Assembly (NCBI GenBank): GCA_014727835.1
Contig: WJMT01000041.1
Span: 22,106 to 86,105 of the forward strand
Reading direction: 5' to 3'
Source of the DNA: Candidatus Aminicenantota bacterium
GTDB taxonomy: Bacteria; Acidobacteriota; Aminicenantia; Aminicenantales; Aminicenantaceae
Length of the DNA: 64,000 nucleotides
The notes under the pieces were generated by a model. That model searched no databases. It saw only the letters and a list, made by a program, of their open reading frames with translations, and was not told the origin of the DNA. The stretch's first letter is position 1. Every line of letters begins with the position of its first letter. A program made the position numbers and the translations under genes. This document shows positions 61,467-64,000 of the stretch, one piece after another.

Positions 61467-64000
61467 ATGAAAATTACCTCTCTAATGATGGTCTTTTTAT
61501 TCCTGGGGCCAGGGCTGATTTTGGGCTTAAATAGGGATGAGGCCGGAACACAGGAGATCGAAGAATTCATTGCAGATTTGAAGCAATCCATAGAGAACAC
61601 GGATTTGAATTCTTTTCAGCAGGCCTTTTCATCAGATATTAGAAGCATTGAAGCTCAGAAGTTTCGAAATTTCATCCAGGATTTCTCCCTCAGCTCTGTC
61701 TCAGTTGAGAGTGTTTCCATAAACAAAAAGAATTCTTTTCAATCCAGGGTTTATTTAATTATCACTTTCCAAAATGTGTATTCCATTGTGTTTGACACAT
61801 GGCAATTGGATATGGCAAAAATCGAGGGAGACTGGAGAATTTTAAACAAAGAAGTCATTGGTCAGACTCAAACCCTTTATAAACTGGAAATTCCGTCAGA
61901 TAGAATAGAAAGGGTGAAAAAATTCAGGGTCAAGCATCAGGATATCTCATTCACTTTTGAAGATCCGGTTGTCTTTTATGACAATGCTCCTGGTTTGGAA
62001 ACAGGCATGATTGTAGTGGGAAGAGGTCAGGTTGAATTCACTCCTTCTTTGCCCAGGGAACAGCATCACTTGGAATTGATGTACAAAACCCGTTCTCTCA
62101 ACAGTCAGATCGATTCTCTTTATTTGAGATTCAGCCCTGATTTTTTTAAAAAGAACATAGAAATCATCAAAGGCGCGCTTTTGGAAAAACCCATCTATGA
62201 GTCTGATATCCATACAGCCCGTGAGATTTTTGAAAGAAATTATCCCCGATCTTTTACTGTGAGAAGTTCTCTCACTCAAGACTTTTTTTCAGTTCTGCCA
62301 AAAGGAGATGAGGTCAGTTTTGATTTTAAGGTCAAGAGAATCGGAGAATTGACCTATATTTTTTCTCCTTTTGCTTTTGAAGAAGTTCATCTCTATCAAT
62401 GGAAAAAGGACAAGATCATCTGCCTATATTCACCGCCGGTTGAAGAGGAAGGAAAGAAATTGTTCATTTCATTCGGACAGAAGTTTGATTTGAAAAATTA
62501 TCAACTGGATATCAATTACAATCCGGAACATCATCATTTTTCAGGTAAAGCCAATATCAGATTTGAGTCCAATGTGAGGAATCTCAGCAGTGTGAAATTC
62601 AAGTTGAATCCAAATCTAAAGATTTTGCGAATCAATGATAGAGATCAAAACAAATTGTACTTTTCTCAGGATGATTACAGGAGTACGGTCTATGTCTATC
62701 TTCTGGACCGCTTGTCCAGTGGGGAACTGGGAGAGATCGATATTTATTACAGAGGGACCGTACCTCCTCAAAAAAAAGCCTATGAAGCCATTGAAGCTCT
62801 GCAGAGAGAAGCACAGATTGAATTTGTAGAAAAAAGGGATCGGACCTTTTTCTACAGTCGTTCTTCCAACTGGTATCCGGCTCCTTCTGAGGAGGATTAT
62901 TTCACGGCCCGATTGAAATTAGCCCTCCCCTCTGGTTATTCTGCTGTTTCCAATGGAGTTTTGATCCCTAATGTGCCTGAAGAAAGAGGGGAAAAGAGAA
63001 GGGCCCGGGAAGGAGATCTGTTCTCCATACACACCTTTGAGGTCGAAAACCAGGTCAAATATCTTGCTTTTCTAGCGGGGAGGCTTTTGAAAGAAGCAGA
63101 GGTCAAAAATCCCATTCCCATGGATTACTATAGGGCCCCAAGAACACAGGCCTATACCAAAGGTGTCGTAGAAACAGCTGCTGATATCGTTAATTTTTAT
63201 CAAGACCGGTTTGGACCTTATCCTTTTGGCAAACTGAGTCTTGTCAGGCAAGTCGGAAAGAACAAAGGAGGGGCCAGCCCTCCCTCATTTGTGGTTATCA
63301 ACGACCTTCCCCGGATGAGCGGTGTGGTTTCTCGCAGAATGGCCAGAAGTCCGGTGGATTTATCCGGCTGGAAAGAGTATTTCATGGCTCATGAAATCGC
63401 TCATCAATGGTGGGGACAGGGTCTTTCTTGGGAATCCTATCATGATCAGTGGATCAGTGAAGGATTGGCGCAGTTTTCCTCCTCTCTATATTTAAAAAAA
63501 CGATATGGAGAGGATGCCTATGAAGAAATACTCAAGGATTTTTCAAGATGGACCAAAAAAAATTCACAATGGGGCGCCATAATAATGGGATCACGGATAA
63601 GCCATCTCAATTTTGAAGCTTATCAATCCGTGATTTACAACAAGGCATCACTGGTTTTGAATATGTTAAAGGACTTGCTTGGAGAGGATCTGTTTTTTCT
63701 CGGCCTGCAGAGGTTTTTTAGGCGCCATGTATACAGGGCAGCAGATACCAAGGCCTTCATTCGTATCTTTAATGAACTTTCAGAAGATGATCTGGAGCTT
63801 TTTTTTAAAGGATGGTTCCAAACTTATCATTTGCCTGAAGTCAAAGTCACTCATTCCATAGAAAGAAACAAATCTGGTTTCATACTCAGATTGAGTGTCA
63901 TTCAAAACAACCGCTTTTTTATGTTTCCCTTATGGCTGGAGTGGAAAGAAAACGGAGAAAAAGTGAGAAAAATGGTCATAGTGGACAGGAAAGTGGTCAA
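61467..64000 (+). CDS. M1 family (gluzincin) metallopeptidase, truncated at window end
   Basis: ORF open to the end of the window, so absent from the ORF track; AHEIAHQWWGQ (His at 63390, in frame with ATG 61467) and WISEGLAQFSS. Confidence 0.88.
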   Translation, partial: MKITSLMMVFLFLGPGLILGLNRDEAGTQEIEEFIADLKQSIENTDLNSFQQAFSSDIRSIEAQKFRNFIQDFSLSSVSVESVSINKKNSFQSRVYLIITFQNVYSIVFDTWQLDMAKIEGDWRILNKEVIGQTQTLYKLEIPSDRIERVKKFRVKHQDISFTFEDPVVFYDNAPGLETGMIVVGRGQVEFTPSLPREQHHLELMYKTRSLNSQIDSLYLRFSPDFFKKNIEIIKGALLEKPIYESDIHTAREIFERNYPRSFTVRSSLTQDFFSVLPKGDEVSFDFKVKRIGELTYIFSPFAFEEVHLYQWKKDKIICLYSPPVEEEGKKLFISFGQKFDLKNYQLDINYNPEHHHFSGKANIRFESNVRNLSSVKFKLNPNLKILRINDRDQNKLYFSQDDYRSTVYVYLLDRLSSGELGEIDIYYRGTVPPQKKAYEAIEALQREAQIEFVEKRDRTFFYSRSSNWYPAPSEEDYFTARLKLALPSGYSAVSNGVLIPNVPEERGEKRRAREGDLFSIHTFEVENQVKYLAFLAGRLLKEAEVKNPIPMDYYRAPRTQAYTKGVVETAADIVNFYQDRFGPYPFGKLSLVRQVGKNKGGASPPSFVVINDLPRMSGVVSRRMARSPVDLSGWKEYFMAHEIAHQWWGQGLSWESYHDQWISEGLAQFSSSLYLKKRYGEDAYEEILKDFSRWTKKNSQWGAIIMGSRISHLNFEAYQSVIYNKASLVLNMLKDLLGEDLFFLGLQRFFRRHVYRAADTKAFIRIFNELSEDDLELFFKGWFQTYHLPEVKVTHSIERNKSGFILRLSVIQNNRFFMFPLWLEWKENGEKVRKMVIVDRKVV

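Overview
The window is a compact bacterial chromosome segment with about 50 mostly housekeeping genes, AT-leaning and largely in short operons. I see no prophage, CRISPR array, rRNA or intact transposase. Gene content and order vaguely suggest an Acidobacteriota/Aminicenantota-like heterotroph, but that is inference only. Main blocks: purC; cvpA-fis-like; groES-groEL; a fused LptF-LptG; bifunctional nuclease; mltG-ruvX-ddl; tRNA-Cys and tRNA-Gly; pyrF-pyrD-pyrK; aminotransferase; ppdK; HDAC-like; M20 peptidase; a five-glycosyltransferase cluster ending in a WcaJ/ExoY-type initiating transferase; pgsA; TPR/SLH lipoprotein; miaA-hflX; MacA-like adaptor, ABC ATPase, Yip1 and DUF4388 operon; IMPase with a LecA-like protein; accB-accC; ffh-rpsP-khpA-trmD-rplS-rnhB; TPR protein; sigma54 activator; NhaC-iadA; plsC; PpiC-type foldase; acyl-CoA dehydrogenase-HIT-HU/IHF-S1; scpA-scpB; M50 protease; glnA; Lrp/AsnC; M1 peptidase truncated by the window end. 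The most interesting non-gene signals are: (i) a family of MITE-like inverted-repeat elements (TIR CCTGGaCTATTCAtAAAAAAA), with two complete copies and one half copy; (ii) a CIRCE-type operator upstream of groES with a symmetric base change, plus a second degenerate copy at the same internal spacing; (iii) consensus sigma70 promoters placed so that the ATG falls at about +2/+3 (predicted leaderless mRNAs), one with a palindrome filling the -35/-10 spacer; (iv) a MacA/ATPase/Yip1 operon without a MacB permease.
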